A DNA stretch of 64,000 nucleotides from Clostridiales bacterium FE2011 (GCA_017569305.1 CP069418.1:930001-994000); one strand, 5' to 3'; positions 33,468 to 43,325 are shown, numbered from the stretch's first letter. The notes: generated from the sequence alone by a model not told the origin. Program-made: numbers and translations.

Positions 33468-34439
33468 TCACTCTTCCATTTTCCGGGTAACATCCGAATA
33501 CTCCGGAACGCTTGCGATTCCACCGTGCGTCTGCGTTGAAAGGCTTGCAGCGGTACAGGCAAAACTGACAATCCGGCGGAGTTCTGTTTCTGTCAGATCT
33601 GCCGGCGTTTTTTTGCACCTGATAAACTGACTCATTGCGCTGCCGCCGAATATATCGCCGGCGCCGGTTGTGTCGACAACATGAATACCGGACGGACTTT
33701 GCACTGTCACGCGATTCGTGCCATTTGCAGCATAGCAGCCCTTGGGTCCCAGCGTGGCATACACCAGTGAGACGCCGTATTCCCGCAGCAGCTTTTCAGC
33801 GCCTTCTTCCGGGGAAAAGCCCCACAGCCAGTCAATCTCCTCATCACTGATCTTGACAATATCCGCCTGATGCAGGCTCCACTCAATCGCTTCCCTGGCA
33901 TCCTCCTCCCGCTTCCACAGTGGCTTGCGCAGATTGGGATCCAGGCTGATCAGCGCACCGTGGCGCTTTGCCAGTTCAATGGCATGTCGGGTAGCCCCGG
34001 CGGCAGGCTCATCCGTCAGAGAGAGCGTGCCGAAGTGGAAAACTTTCGCGTCCGCGATGAGCTCTTCATCCACTTCTTCCGGGGTCAGACAGGTATCGGC
34101 GCCCGGTTTACGAGCGAAGCTGAAATCCCGGTTCCCGGACGCGTCCAGGGAAACAAAGGCCAGCGTTGTAAAAATGTTCGGGTCAATCCGGATCCCCCGG
34201 GCATCTATCCCGGCATCCTCCAGTGTTTTCACCAGCGCTTTCCCGAAGGCGTCATCGCCGACTTTTCCGATCATGGCAGTCCTGCAGCCGTACTTTGTCA
34301 GCGCTGCCAGGAAATTGCCCGGCGCTCCGCCCGGGTTGGCGGACAGGACCGGGTATCCTGCCTCATTGACGGAATGTGGGGCAAAATCGATCAGCAGTTC
34401 ACCGAGCGCAACCACGTCATAATGTTTCATCCGTGTCAT
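33468..34439 (-). CDS. Fructokinase, PfkB/ribokinase family
   Basis: 323 aa. It phosphorylates a sugar, most likely fructose released by the GH32 enzymes. The N-terminal signature is ALGELLIDFAPHSV, with GGAPGNFLAALTKYG as the sugar-binding loop and DTTGAGDIFGGSAM as the PfkB signature with catalytic Asp. Length is normal. The ATG overlaps the stop codon of the cytosolic GH32 gene (ATGA), so the two are translationally coupled. It is the last gene of the seven-gene operon. Confidence 0.92.
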   Translation of the reverse strand: MTRMKHYDVVALGELLIDFAPHSVNEAGYPVLSANPGGAPGNFLAALTKYGCRTAMIGKVGDDAFGKALVKTLEDAGIDARGIRIDPNIFTTLAFVSLDASGNRDFSFARKPGADTCLTPEEVDEELIADAKVFHFGTLSLTDEPAAGATRHAIELAKRHGALISLDPNLRKPLWKREEDAREAIEWSLHQADIVKISDEEIDWLWGFSPEEGAEKLLREYGVSLVYATLGPKGCYAANGTNRVTVQSPSGIHVVDTTGAGDIFGGSAMSQFIRCKKTPADLTETELRRIVSFACTAASLSTQTHGGIASVPEYSDVTRKMEE

Positions 34440-35929
34440 TCCTTTTCAATCAGCGAGTATTTTGTGACATCCATCATCACTTGGCCATCGGCTTCAAACG
34501 AGATCTTCCGTGCATCGGACCCTGTGAGGATGGTGGCGGTCATCACCTGTTCCCCGTCATTGATAAAAACCTCCATACTGAAGCGGTCCAGAATCACATG
34601 CAGCCGGATTTCACCCCGCTGATCGGATACCAGGCATCGGCGCTGATGGATATATGCTCGCCTGGATCCTGAGAATTTGCGGTCAATCTGCAGCCATGAC
34701 TCATAAGGCCGGTAGCTGAGAACTGAATGGTATTTCTCATTCTGGGCAAACTTCATGATGAACTTCTGGTAGGGGGTATCCGGATCAGCGCATCGCAGAT
34801 GGATATCCAGTTCAACAACCCGCCCTTCGATTCCTTCCAGGCTCTTTTCTCCGTCCAAAAGGACATCCCGATACTCCACTTTCCCGCTTCTGTACTGCGC
34901 CAATTCCCGGACCGGCTGCTGGTAAAGACGGCCATTCCTGAAGAACAGTTCCCGCGGCAGGCTCATCTGGCCAAACCAGGGCCGTTCTTCATAACCGGTT
35001 GTTTTGCAGGTGTCCCAGTTTTGCATCCAGCCGATCATCACACGCCTTCCGTCAGGAGTCAGAATGGTCTGCGGAGCGTAAAAGTCAATCCCGTAATCGA
35101 TCGCCTGGTTATTCTCCTCGACGAACCGGTCTCCGTCCATTCGCCCTGTGAGGCAGACGGTACCGTTACCGTTATGGTATTCAAAGTCTTCCGGAAGCAT
35201 ATCCTGCGGGCTGACAAACAGTACATGTTTTCCGTCCAGTGGGAAGAAATCAGGGCATTCCCACATGAGGCCGAACCGTCCGTCATTCTCTGCCAGTACT
35301 CCGACATACCGCCATTCAAATCCGTCCCGGCTTTCATACTGGAGCAGAACGCCCCGTTTGTCCTCCCGGCGTGCACCCACCACGCAGCGGTATGCCCCGT
35401 TCTCTGTCCGCCAGATCTTCGGATCCCTGAAATCGTAGGGACTCAGGTCTTCCGGAAGTGCATTGCTGCCGAGAACCGGGTTCTTTTCATACTTTTGGTA
35501 ATCTGTTCCGTCGCCGACTGCAATGCACTGGGTCTGAAACTCTCTGGACTTATCCCCGCCCTCCTGCCGCACGCCCGTATACATCAGCAGTTGCCTGCCG
35601 TCCGGCAATTCCGTCGCGCTGCCCGAAAAGCATCCGAAGGAATCATACGGAGCGTCCGGAGCCAATGCGGCAGGCAGATAAGTCCAGTGAAGCAGGTCAT
35701 GGCTGACTGCATGTCCCCAGTGCATGGCATCCCATTCCGTATCATACGGATTGTACTGGTAGAACAGGTGATACTGGCCGTGGTAATAGCAGAAACCGTT
35801 GGGATCGTTCATCCATCCGGTCAAAGGCGTCAGGTGGAAAACCGGACGGCTTTCCCGCGGGATTTTTCCGCCTTCAGCCTGCTCATACGCCCTGGCAAAC
35901 AGCAGGCTGTGGTTTACCGTTTTCTTCAT
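34436..35929 (-). CDS. Cytosolic GH32 beta-fructosidase (sucrose/fructo-oligosaccharide hydrolase)
   Basis: 497 aa without a signal peptide. All GH32 landmarks are present: the nucleophile block GWMNDPNG with Asp42, the transition-state block FRDP at residues 167-170, and the acid/base block WECPD with Glu224. The C-terminal beta-sandwich module follows from about 340. It would split sucrose, sucrose-6-phosphate or imported fructo-oligosaccharides in the cytosol. As the transporter is an ABC type and not a PTS, an unphosphorylated substrate is more likely. It starts 4 nt after the stop codon of the lipoprotein gene, with GAGGT as ribosome site. Confidence 0.94.
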   Translation of the reverse strand: MKKTVNHSLLFARAYEQAEGGKIPRESRPVFHLTPLTGWMNDPNGFCYYHGQYHLFYQYNPYDTEWDAMHWGHAVSHDLLHWTYLPAALAPDAPYDSFGCFSGSATELPDGRQLLMYTGVRQEGGDKSREFQTQCIAVGDGTDYQKYEKNPVLGSNALPEDLSPYDFRDPKIWRTENGAYRCVVGARREDKRGVLLQYESRDGFEWRYVGVLAENDGRFGLMWECPDFFPLDGKHVLFVSPQDMLPEDFEYHNGNGTVCLTGRMDGDRFVEENNQAIDYGIDFYAPQTILTPDGRRVMIGWMQNWDTCKTTGYEERPWFGQMSLPRELFFRNGRLYQQPVRELAQYRSGKVEYRDVLLDGEKSLEGIEGRVVELDIHLRCADPDTPYQKFIMKFAQNEKYHSVLSYRPYESWLQIDRKFSGSRRAYIHQRRCLVSDQRGEIRLHVILDRFSMEVFINDGEQVMTATILTGSDARKISFEADGQVMMDVTKYSLIEKE

Positions 35930-35933
35930 CGTT

Positions 35934-37514
35934 TTACCTCGTATACTCTCTCAGGTCAGTCCATGTAACCGTATTGCTCTCCGTGAACAGGCGGATAGGC
36001 TTCCCGCTGACGCCGTACAGCCGCACGGTCAGGGATGCCTCGTCTCCCAGCCAGAAGATTCCGGCGGAACCTTCCTGGATATAGGTAAAGCTGTATTCCT
36101 TTCCGGCTTCCAGCGCCGCGGCTGTTTCAGTAATCAGGGTACCGCCCTCATTGAATGTCAGCTGCAGCTTCTGTTCTTTCGGATTCAGGCAGATAATCTT
36201 TGTTTTTTCATCCTGTCCGTTATAGTCAAAAGCCAGCCCGAAGCTTCCTTTCCCCGTATACGTCACTTTTCCCTTCAGCATGAAACTCTCATAGGCGGTA
36301 AAAGCATCCGTATAACTGTAACGGGATCCTGCGCGGATTTCAATCTGATCCTGTTCAATCAGCAGCTCCCGCCGTTTGTCAAACTGGGCCTCAACCGCTT
36401 TTACCGGAATCAGCGCCAGCTCGCCGTTTTCTTTCTGCGCCAGCTGCTGTACTGCCAGATTGCCGGCCCAGCCGGAAACCTCCGAGGTGGAGGAGGGGGA
36501 TTCGCTCCGGCGCGCCCAGCCGACCATATAGGAACCGTCCTGGTTTTCCACATGCTTTGCAGCATAGAAAAGCTTGCCGTCCAGCCGTTTTGCTTCCCCG
36601 TAGGGGCCATACGGAGTATCTGACATTGCGTACCAGAGGGTATCGTCCTGGGCGGAATACGTCAGGTAATACCTGTCCCCGATCCGGAAAGTGTCGCTGC
36701 ATTCCAGGTTCCAGAAGTTTTCCTTCGCTGTATTTGTAAAAATGATCCCGTCGTAATCAGCCTTCTGCAGGTCTCCGCTCAGGGTATATTTGAGGATCCT
36801 GGCCTTACCGTCCTGTGCAGCGGTCACAGTCATATGGATCACGTCGTTTTCCGCGTCGTAATACGCCTGCGGATCCCGGAAATCCCGTTTCTGTCCCAGT
36901 TCGGCCGGCGGTGTGATTTCCCAGCCTTCCACCTTCTCAAACTGATCCGGAGCAGTTCCCTTCGCTACCATGATTTTTTCCATATACTCATAGATATCGT
37001 AAGAAGCATGGCCGGTGTAGAAGAAATAATAGGTATCCTTTACTTTTACAACAGAACCCGTGCCTGCCCATCCGTCCTGTCCGCCGCTGCGGCTGCTCTC
37101 CAGGATGGGATTGTCGTATTCGGTATAGGTTACGAAGTCCTTTGTTGTCGCCAGGTAAATAGAGTGGTTGTAGGAATCGCCGCCCTCTTTCAGGTAATAG
37201 ATATACCAGGTGCCGTCCTCATAATAAGGCATCGTGTCGCCCACATAGGGCTGGTTGATGCCGTCAATGGCCGGCCTGAAAAAGGTTCTGTACTCATAGG
37301 CTTCCTCCTGGCTTCCCGGTGTCCGCAGTGCGGAAAAATCCTTGTCATTCTCAACAGCGGCAAACGGTTCCCCGCTTTCCGGAGCTATCGGGGCAGCTGC
37401 TGCAGGAGCCTCTGTCACAGTGTTCTGTGTGTTCCCGTTGTTCTGGCATCCGGCCAGCAGCATCGCGCAGGCCAGGAGAAGGGCCAGGAGAAGGGCCAGT
37501 CTTTTCTTGTTCAT
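35934..37514 (-). CDS. Surface lipoprotein, GH32/GH43-like five-bladed propeller enzyme
   Basis: 526 aa. Signal peptide with lipobox LLAGC (Cys23), then an Ala/Pro/Thr/Glu linker and a beta-propeller plus sandwich of GH32 size. FRDPQAYYD fits the transition-state block and NLECSDTF the acid/base block, but the usual WMNDPNG is replaced by GINQPYVGDTMPYYEDGTWY, where Asp of VGDT would be the nucleophile. It is therefore a divergent member, probably acting on levan, inulin or a related fructan at the cell surface. Start set at the second of two adjacent ATGs (37514), 6 nt after AGGAGG; the first is only 3 nt away. Confidence 0.78.
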   Translation of the reverse strand: MNKKRLALLLALLLACAMLLAGCQNNGNTQNTVTEAPAAAAPIAPESGEPFAAVENDKDFSALRTPGSQEEAYEYRTFFRPAIDGINQPYVGDTMPYYEDGTWYIYYLKEGGDSYNHSIYLATTKDFVTYTEYDNPILESSRSGGQDGWAGTGSVVKVKDTYYFFYTGHASYDIYEYMEKIMVAKGTAPDQFEKVEGWEITPPAELGQKRDFRDPQAYYDAENDVIHMTVTAAQDGKARILKYTLSGDLQKADYDGIIFTNTAKENFWNLECSDTFRIGDRYYLTYSAQDDTLWYAMSDTPYGPYGEAKRLDGKLFYAAKHVENQDGSYMVGWARRSESPSSTSEVSGWAGNLAVQQLAQKENGELALIPVKAVEAQFDKRRELLIEQDQIEIRAGSRYSYTDAFTAYESFMLKGKVTYTGKGSFGLAFDYNGQDEKTKIICLNPKEQKLQLTFNEGGTLITETAAALEAGKEYSFTYIQEGSAGIFWLGDEASLTVRLYGVSGKPIRLFTESNTVTWTDLREYTR

Positions 37515-37581
37515 CATTAACCTCCTGACAGAAGGACAGGGAGGATGAACTGATCCATCCTCCCTGCGGTTCGTCTGCTGT

Positions 37582-39411
37582 TTACTGGACGGTCATCTGG
37601 TAAATTGTCATATTCTGGAACTCTATCGTGACCTCACCCATCTTGGACAGGGCTTCCGAGCCGAACTGGAACAGCAGTTCGAAATCCATGTCCACCACAA
37701 ACGTATCCTTTGTGGAGAAACGGAAGGTCTGGAATTCCGTCGTCAGGTCCATGCCTTCAGAGAAGCGGGGATCCCAGCCTCCCATCGGGTTCAGGAACAC
37801 GCCGCAGGATACCGGCTGCGTCGCTCTCGCGGTGATTTCCACGGTATAGTAGCTGTCGGAAGCCAGCGTCAGGGGATTGCCGCCGATACCGCAGATCAGC
37901 TTGTTGTGCCAGTCGACGGTGCCACCGTTGTCAATCCGGTAGAAGAAGCTGCCGTCCTGCGCCCAGATGGTGCCGACGCCGCGCTCGTTGTCTTCATCCG
38001 TTCCGTTGAAGGTTGCCCACGGGCAGTCTGGATTTGTCGCATTGGCCGTATTCGATCCGAATGGCATGAACGCGTCAATCGTCTTGTGGGTTTCCTTGTC
38101 TCCTTCCACATTGCCGAAGACGACGTCGCTGATCACAATGCTGTTGGACGTCACGCCTTCCGGAGGATTGCCAATCTGCAGGCGGATCACGGGATCATCC
38201 ACATCCGCTTCCGCGGTGAAGACGCTGGAGACGACAGTTTCTTCCCCGGCACCGGCACTGATGCCGTTGAAGTTTGCCCGGTTTTCCCATCCTTTTTCCG
38301 CGCTTTCCACCAGTGCTTCACCGCCCTGGCCGTTGGCCGCCGTCATCTTGAAGCTGTAGAAGTACTTCTTGCCCTTCTCGACCTTCGTGTCGCCCAGCAG
38401 GATGTCTGCCTTGACGCTCCATACGCCGCCGTCCGCGTTGGGATAGGTGTCGATGGTCACCGTCGCTTTGCCGTCCGCGAAGCCGACGCTTCCCGTTGCT
38501 TCTTCACTGGTTGTAACTGCCACGCCTTCGCCGGCAGCGAATTCGGATGTGTAGACCGGAACCTGGGTCTCTTCACCGGAAATCTCATACAGTTCGATCT
38601 TATCAATCGTCACTTTGAAATCTTCCGGTGTGGTATCTTCCGCGTTGTCCGGATTCGGGGTAATCTTGCCCAGGTTGAACAGCAGTTCTGCGCTGCCTTC
38701 GCCGGGAGAAGTGAAGTTCAGCTCCAGCGGAGCGATCTCCGGACCGATCTCCACATTGAACGCGCCGCCGAAGGTTTCCCAGCCCTCCGCCTGTTCGTTC
38801 CGGGCAAGGATATGCGCATAGGTCTTCTTGGTGGATTTCGCCCAGATCTTAATCCTGTAGTCCGCCGCTTTCAGCGGATATCCCGCCTTGGCCAGCTGCA
38901 CGGCGCCGTCTCCGTCACCCGGATTCTTGATTTCAATAACGTAAGCGCCTTCTTTCAGCTCTGCTGTGGCTTCGGCAACCTCGGTATTGATCTTTGCTTC
39001 CCAGCCGCGGTTGTCCGTCACAGCGGCAGTGCTGAAATCAAAGGTTTTGTAAACCGTCTCTTCGCTGGTTTTCTTGGTAACCGTCAGGGTCGCGTAATCC
39101 TCAGCTGTCTCGCCGTTCGCGTCTGTTACGGTATAAGTCAGTTCATAGTCACCCGGATTTTCAGGGGTTGCTTTTCCGTTTCTGAAATCCAGAGCCGGCA
39201 TGGCGTCTATCTCGATCAGATCCGTCAGATCGCCGCCCGCGCCGTCGGTTGCGGTAACGCCTGCCAGGGCATCAAACTCAGTTCCGGCCATCACGCTCTG
39301 GTCATGCACCCCGTCCAGCGTCGGCGCGCCGTCCGCGAAAGCAGGTCCGGCCGCGGCCAGCATGCATACAGCCAGCAGCAGGGAAAGAATGATATGCAGC
39401 CTGTTCCTCAT
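37582..39411 (-). CDS. Secreted multi-domain carbohydrate-binding protein
   Basis: 609 aa. Signal peptide MRNRLHIILSLLLAVCMLAA, cut after AFA. Residues about 30-115 form an Ig/cadherin-like domain (LDGVHDQSVMAGTEFD, GDYELTYTVTDANGETA). Then follow about three jelly-roll modules of 140-170 residues resembling CBM4/9-type or levan-binding modules, with YRIKIWAKSTKK, YFYSFKMTAANG and YYTVEITARATQ at equal places. No catalytic motif is seen. It probably binds fructan outside the cell. No lipobox, sortase or S-layer motif was found, so its attachment is unclear. GGAGG lies 9 nt before the ATG. Confidence 0.72.
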   Translation of the reverse strand: MRNRLHIILSLLLAVCMLAAAGPAFADGAPTLDGVHDQSVMAGTEFDALAGVTATDGAGGDLTDLIEIDAMPALDFRNGKATPENPGDYELTYTVTDANGETAEDYATLTVTKKTSEETVYKTFDFSTAAVTDNRGWEAKINTEVAEATAELKEGAYVIEIKNPGDGDGAVQLAKAGYPLKAADYRIKIWAKSTKKTYAHILARNEQAEGWETFGGAFNVEIGPEIAPLELNFTSPGEGSAELLFNLGKITPNPDNAEDTTPEDFKVTIDKIELYEISGEETQVPVYTSEFAAGEGVAVTTSEEATGSVGFADGKATVTIDTYPNADGGVWSVKADILLGDTKVEKGKKYFYSFKMTAANGQGGEALVESAEKGWENRANFNGISAGAGEETVVSSVFTAEADVDDPVIRLQIGNPPEGVTSNSIVISDVVFGNVEGDKETHKTIDAFMPFGSNTANATNPDCPWATFNGTDEDNERGVGTIWAQDGSFFYRIDNGGTVDWHNKLICGIGGNPLTLASDSYYTVEITARATQPVSCGVFLNPMGGWDPRFSEGMDLTTEFQTFRFSTKDTFVVDMDFELLFQFGSEALSKMGEVTIEFQNMTIYQMTVQ

Positions 39412-39428
39412 TATAATATCCTCCTTCA

Positions 39429-41192
39429 TTATTTCGCGGCAAAGCGGTCATAGGCGTCCTGGTATACTTTCTGGATGCCGGCCAGGTTGACCTTACCGTT
39501 CAGGTCGTTCTGGAATGCTGTCCAGGCATCGTCGCTCACGCCGCCCTTCATCAGCCAGCTGATCAGGTTGGTCCGGATATAGTCATTCAGGTTCGTCTCA
39601 TAGTTGCTCAGCGTGTTCAGTTCTTCCAGGGTAAACTGGAGGTTCGGGAACGGAATCACATTTTCCGGTACGAAGGGCTTGGCGCACTGCTGCAGGCGTT
39701 CCAGGCGCAGCTGGGCGCGGGGTTCCATATGAACCACATTGTTCCAGGCGTATTCGCCCAGATAAATGATACCCAGCGGTGCATTCTGCAGCCGCAGCTC
39801 GTCCGTGGTCACGCCTTCCGGCAGCGGCTTCTGCATCAGCATGCCCTTCTCATCCCGCTCTTCCTCATAGACGATGCCGATGGGGCCGTAGTTGATCTGG
39901 GCGGAAATCACGGGATCGTAATACCGGTCAAAATAAGCAAGCAGGATCTCAGGATACTTGCAGTCGGAGAACAGGATCACTTCGCCGGTGCTGACCTCCG
40001 GATTGTTGGAAACGCAGATGGTCTGATCCCCGTTCGGTCCGATCAGCGGACTGCACACAATATAGTTTTCGGGATTGGAAACCACCGTTTCGCTTTCCCA
40101 CCAGTAGAAGGCGCCGTAGGTCTCCAGGCCCTTGCCGTTGGCCAGGAAGTTGTCCTGGCTCTGTTCAAAGCTGACCTTGTCGATCAGGCCCGCGTCCACC
40201 CACTTGGCAATGAAGTTCGTCGCTTCCTTGAAGCGGTCGTCCTGAATCGTGTAAGTGGCTTTGCCGTCCACAATCACCCGGTGCTCCAGGTTGTCGTTCA
40301 GGCCGAACATGCCGTACAGATCGCACTGGTTGCCCTGCCAGTTGTTGTAAACGAAGCTCAGGGGCCGCTCATCGTCAGTCTTGCCGTTTCCGTTCATGTC
40401 ATGATCCCGGAAATAGGTCAGGATTTCTTCCATCTGGCTGCTCTTCAGCGCCAGGCCGTCCTTCAGCTGGTCTGCCGTCAGGTCGCTGACTGCGCCGGCT
40501 TCGATGGCTTCCTTCGTCCAGGCAATATTCAGGAACAGCAGGTTCGGGCTCTGCAGCAGGCCCATTTCTTCAATGCGGGGGAGAGAATAAATCTTTCCGT
40601 TTTCCACGTTCAGCAGCTGGTTCTTGATGTCAGGCCGTTCTTCCAGCAATTTGGAGAAATTCGGCATATACTCCAGGTAATCGCTGATCGGCACCAGCAC
40701 CTTGCGCTTGGCGTATTTGATGATTTCTCCGGCGCCCATACCAGCGTGGTAAATCGCATCCGGACGGTTGTCCTTGTTGCCGAAGATCAGGTTTTTCTGC
40801 TGGGAATATACAGACTCGGATACATTTTCCCAGTTGACCTGCACGTTCGTCTGGGCGAACAGGTCAGTCATGATCTTCATGTCGTTGTAATCCTTCGCGC
40901 TGGCATTTTTGGAGGAATACACCTTGAAGGAAATCTCCTTTGCGCCCTGCTCATTCAGGATCGGGGCGGAAGGATCCTTCCACTGGAATCCGTAGGTATC
41001 GGTCAGTGCGTTGCCGGTCGCGGGTGCCGCAGCGGTATCATCCTTCTTCTCTTCAGCCGGCGCTGCTGCGGTTTCTTCCTTCTTTTCTGCCGGTGCTGCG
41101 GCGTCCTTCTTGTCTCCGCCGCTGCAGGCAGTCAGTGTAACCGCCAGAACGATCATCATCAGGACAAGCAGCCATTTTTTCAGGTTTTTCAT
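39429..41192 (-). CDS. ABC transporter solute-binding lipoprotein (fructan locus)
   Basis: 587 aa. Lipobox LTACS sets the anchor cysteine near residue 23, followed by a low-complexity Ala-Lys-Glu linker of about 35 residues. The rest has the large two-lobed fold of the LplA/family-1 binding proteins that serve oligosaccharide importers. DHDMNGNGKTDDE is an EF-hand-like calcium loop often found in this group. It would capture fructo-oligosaccharides for the two permeases encoded just upstream (gap 17 nt). Start at 41192 follows AGGAGG at 8 nt; the longer frame to 41276 overlaps the permease gene and is rejected. Confidence 0.9.
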   Translation of the reverse strand: MKNLKKWLLVLMMIVLAVTLTACSGGDKKDAAAPAEKKEETAAAPAEEKKDDTAAAPATGNALTDTYGFQWKDPSAPILNEQGAKEISFKVYSSKNASAKDYNDMKIMTDLFAQTNVQVNWENVSESVYSQQKNLIFGNKDNRPDAIYHAGMGAGEIIKYAKRKVLVPISDYLEYMPNFSKLLEERPDIKNQLLNVENGKIYSLPRIEEMGLLQSPNLLFLNIAWTKEAIEAGAVSDLTADQLKDGLALKSSQMEEILTYFRDHDMNGNGKTDDERPLSFVYNNWQGNQCDLYGMFGLNDNLEHRVIVDGKATYTIQDDRFKEATNFIAKWVDAGLIDKVSFEQSQDNFLANGKGLETYGAFYWWESETVVSNPENYIVCSPLIGPNGDQTICVSNNPEVSTGEVILFSDCKYPEILLAYFDRYYDPVISAQINYGPIGIVYEEERDEKGMLMQKPLPEGVTTDELRLQNAPLGIIYLGEYAWNNVVHMEPRAQLRLERLQQCAKPFVPENVIPFPNLQFTLEELNTLSNYETNLNDYIRTNLISWLMKGGVSDDAWTAFQNDLNGKVNLAGIQKVYQDAYDRFAAK

Positions 41193-41209
41193 GTTGTTTT
41201 CCTCCTTCT

Positions 41210-42127
41210 TTATCCCTTCAGGGAGCCAATCATGACACCTTGTGCAAAGTATTTCTGGACAAACGGATACAGGCACAGCACCGGCAGGCTGGAGACGATC
41301 ACGGATACATACTTCAGCTGGTTTGCCAGGCGGTACTGCTGCAGAATCGTTTCGCCGCTTCCGCCCACGGTGCTCTCACTTGCAATCAGGATTTCCTTCA
41401 GCACCAGCTGCAGCGGATACTTGTTTTCATCCTGCAGGAAAATCATGGCGTTGAAGTAGCTGTTCCACTGTCCGACCGCATAATATAGCGCCATAACGGC
41501 AATGATTGCCTTGGACAGCGGCAGCACAATGGAGAAGAAGGTCCGGAATTTTCCGGCGCCGTCAATCCGTGCTGCTTCCAGCATGCCCTCCGGAATGGAC
41601 GATTCAAAGAACGTCTTGCTCATGAACAGGTTCCAGACGCTCAGGATTGCCGGAAGGATCACCGACCAGGCGGAGTTGATCAGCTTCAGGCTGCTCATCA
41701 CGTTATAGAACGGGATCAGGCCGCCGCCGAAGAACATCGGGATAATGAAGTAAATCATCCAGAACTTTTTCCCGGGGGTGGTTCTGCGGCTCAGTCCCCA
41801 GCCGGCGGGAATCGTCACCACCAGCGAAAGAACTACCGTCACCACGGTATAGATAATGGTGTTGAGGTATCCCCTCCAGATATCACCCCGCTGGAATACT
41901 TTCTCATAGCCTTCAAAGGTGATATTCACGGGAGCCAGCACCACCTGTCCGCCCAGCACCGCGTCCGGGTCGGAGATGGAGGCAATCACGATAAAGTAAA
42001 GGGGATACAGAATGATCAGTGCAAGCAGGCCGAGGATACAGGCGTTGATCACAAAGAATATCTTGTCGCCCTTTGTATCCTTCAGTGCGTTGTTCCTGAT
42101 ATTGATTGCGGGTGCTTTCTGAGTCAT
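41210..42127 (-). CDS. Carbohydrate ABC transporter permease, LplC/MalG type
   Basis: 305 aa with six membrane spans. The EAA loop that docks the ATPase is EAARIDGAGKFRTFFSIVLP. The C-terminus FVQKYFAQGVMIGSLKG is the usual ending of the CUT1 MalG-type subunit. GGAGG lies 10 nt before the ATG; 14 nt separate it from the partner permease. Confidence 0.92.
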   Translation of the reverse strand: MTQKAPAINIRNNALKDTKGDKIFFVINACILGLLALIILYPLYFIVIASISDPDAVLGGQVVLAPVNITFEGYEKVFQRGDIWRGYLNTIIYTVVTVVLSLVVTIPAGWGLSRRTTPGKKFWMIYFIIPMFFGGGLIPFYNVMSSLKLINSAWSVILPAILSVWNLFMSKTFFESSIPEGMLEAARIDGAGKFRTFFSIVLPLSKAIIAVMALYYAVGQWNSYFNAMIFLQDENKYPLQLVLKEILIASESTVGGSGETILQQYRLANQLKYVSVIVSSLPVLCLYPFVQKYFAQGVMIGSLKG

Positions 42128-42141
42128 CTTCGTTCCCCTCC

Positions 42142-43107
42142 TTACCACAGCGAGTTCTCGGAGAACCGTTTGGATGTCGTGTTGGCAATGATCAGCAGCA
42201 CAACGTTGATCACGGAGTTGAACAGACCGATGGCCGTTGCGTAAGCCTGATCCGGAACGCCTGTCAGACCGCGTTTGTACACGTATGTGGCGATCAGTTC
42301 ACTGACAGCCAGGTTTCCGTCGGTCTGCATCAGCAGGGCCTTTTCATAACCCACGCCCATCAGGCCGCCGATGGACATGATCAGCATCACGCTGATCATC
42401 GGCATGATTGCGGGAATGTCCACATGGAGCACCCGCTGGAACCGGCTTGCGCCGTCGATCATGGCCGCTTCATGCTGTACAGGATCCACGTTGCTCAGGG
42501 CGGCGATGTAGATAACCGCGCTCCAGCCGAAGTCCTGCCAGTTGCTGGACAGGATATACAGCGGGCGGAAGGCGGAGCTTTCCAGGAAATAGGATACCCG
42601 CTCCGCGCCCAGGCTTGCGGCAATGTTGTTCACCAGGCCGTAACGCCCGAAGAACAGCTGCAGCATACCGACCAGAACAACCAGCGAGATAAAATGGGGA
42701 GCGGTATAGATAGTCTGGAAAACCTTCCCCGTCTTCTTCCGTTTCAGCGCGTTGAGTGCGAGGGATACGATGATCGGAAGCGGGAAACCGATGACAAATC
42801 CGACAATACACAGGATGAATGTGTTCTTCATCAGCGGCCAGAACTGTACATCGTTGAAGAATCTCGCAAAGTTTTCAAAGCCGACCCAGATCGTGGTGTC
42901 AGAGAGAATTTTATCTCCCGGCATAAAATCCTGGAACGCAATCAGGACGCCATAGATCGGAAGATAGTTAAACAGGAATACCACCAGAACGGCCGGCAGA
43001 ATCATCGTGAGATACGGAAAGTTCTCCCTGAAATTCCGCAGCCGGTATCCGGGGGTCACGTTTTTCTGCCGCTTTGAAGCGGCAGGCAGTTGCTTCACGC
43101 CTTGCAT
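42142..43107 (-). CDS. Carbohydrate ABC transporter permease, LplB/MalF type
   Basis: 321 aa with six membrane spans (first FPYLTMILPAVLVVFLF). The EAA loop is HEAAMIDGASRFQRVLHVDIP, and the C-terminus has the family ending NTTSKRFSENSLW. It is the first gene of the seven-gene fructan operon. No ATPase gene is linked, so a shared MsmX-type ATPase elsewhere is expected. GGAGGGG lies 6 nt before the ATG. Confidence 0.92.
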   Translation of the reverse strand: MQGVKQLPAASKRQKNVTPGYRLRNFRENFPYLTMILPAVLVVFLFNYLPIYGVLIAFQDFMPGDKILSDTTIWVGFENFARFFNDVQFWPLMKNTFILCIVGFVIGFPLPIIVSLALNALKRKKTGKVFQTIYTAPHFISLVVLVGMLQLFFGRYGLVNNIAASLGAERVSYFLESSAFRPLYILSSNWQDFGWSAVIYIAALSNVDPVQHEAAMIDGASRFQRVLHVDIPAIMPMISVMLIMSIGGLMGVGYEKALLMQTDGNLAVSELIATYVYKRGLTGVPDQAYATAIGLFNSVINVVLLIIANTTSKRFSENSLW

Positions 43108-43190
43108 TTTTCCCCTCCTCGCCAGTTTGCAATGTCGCGTCGTTTATGCAGTTGTAACATCCGTTATCCGGCTTCCCGGATTTCAATTGT

Positions 43191-43219
43191 ATTTTACACA
43201 TTGATTTACATATTGTCAA
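43191..43219 (-). promoter_or_regulatory. Promoter of the fructan operon with overlapping operator
   Basis: TTGACA (43214-43219), 17-nt spacer, TAAAAT (43191-43196) on the minus strand. An operator-like sequence ATTTACATATTGTCAAT (43204-43220) overlaps the -35 element and matches 12 of 16 arm positions of the perfect operator at 43309, which fits repression. Confidence 0.65.
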
Positions 43220-43308
43220 TTGTTTTTGTGCAGTTTGTATATTTTTATTTTATTATGTTCGTTTTATTGCCATTTTTAACAATCTATTTCGATGTCAGGA
43301 CGTGATAT

Positions 43309-43325
43309 GTTTACATTATGTAAAC
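43309..43325. promoter_or_regulatory. LacI-type operator, perfect palindrome
   Basis: GTTTACATTATGTAAAC has two perfect 8-nt arms around a central T. It lies just before the -35 of the LacI gene promoter. Confidence 0.7.
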
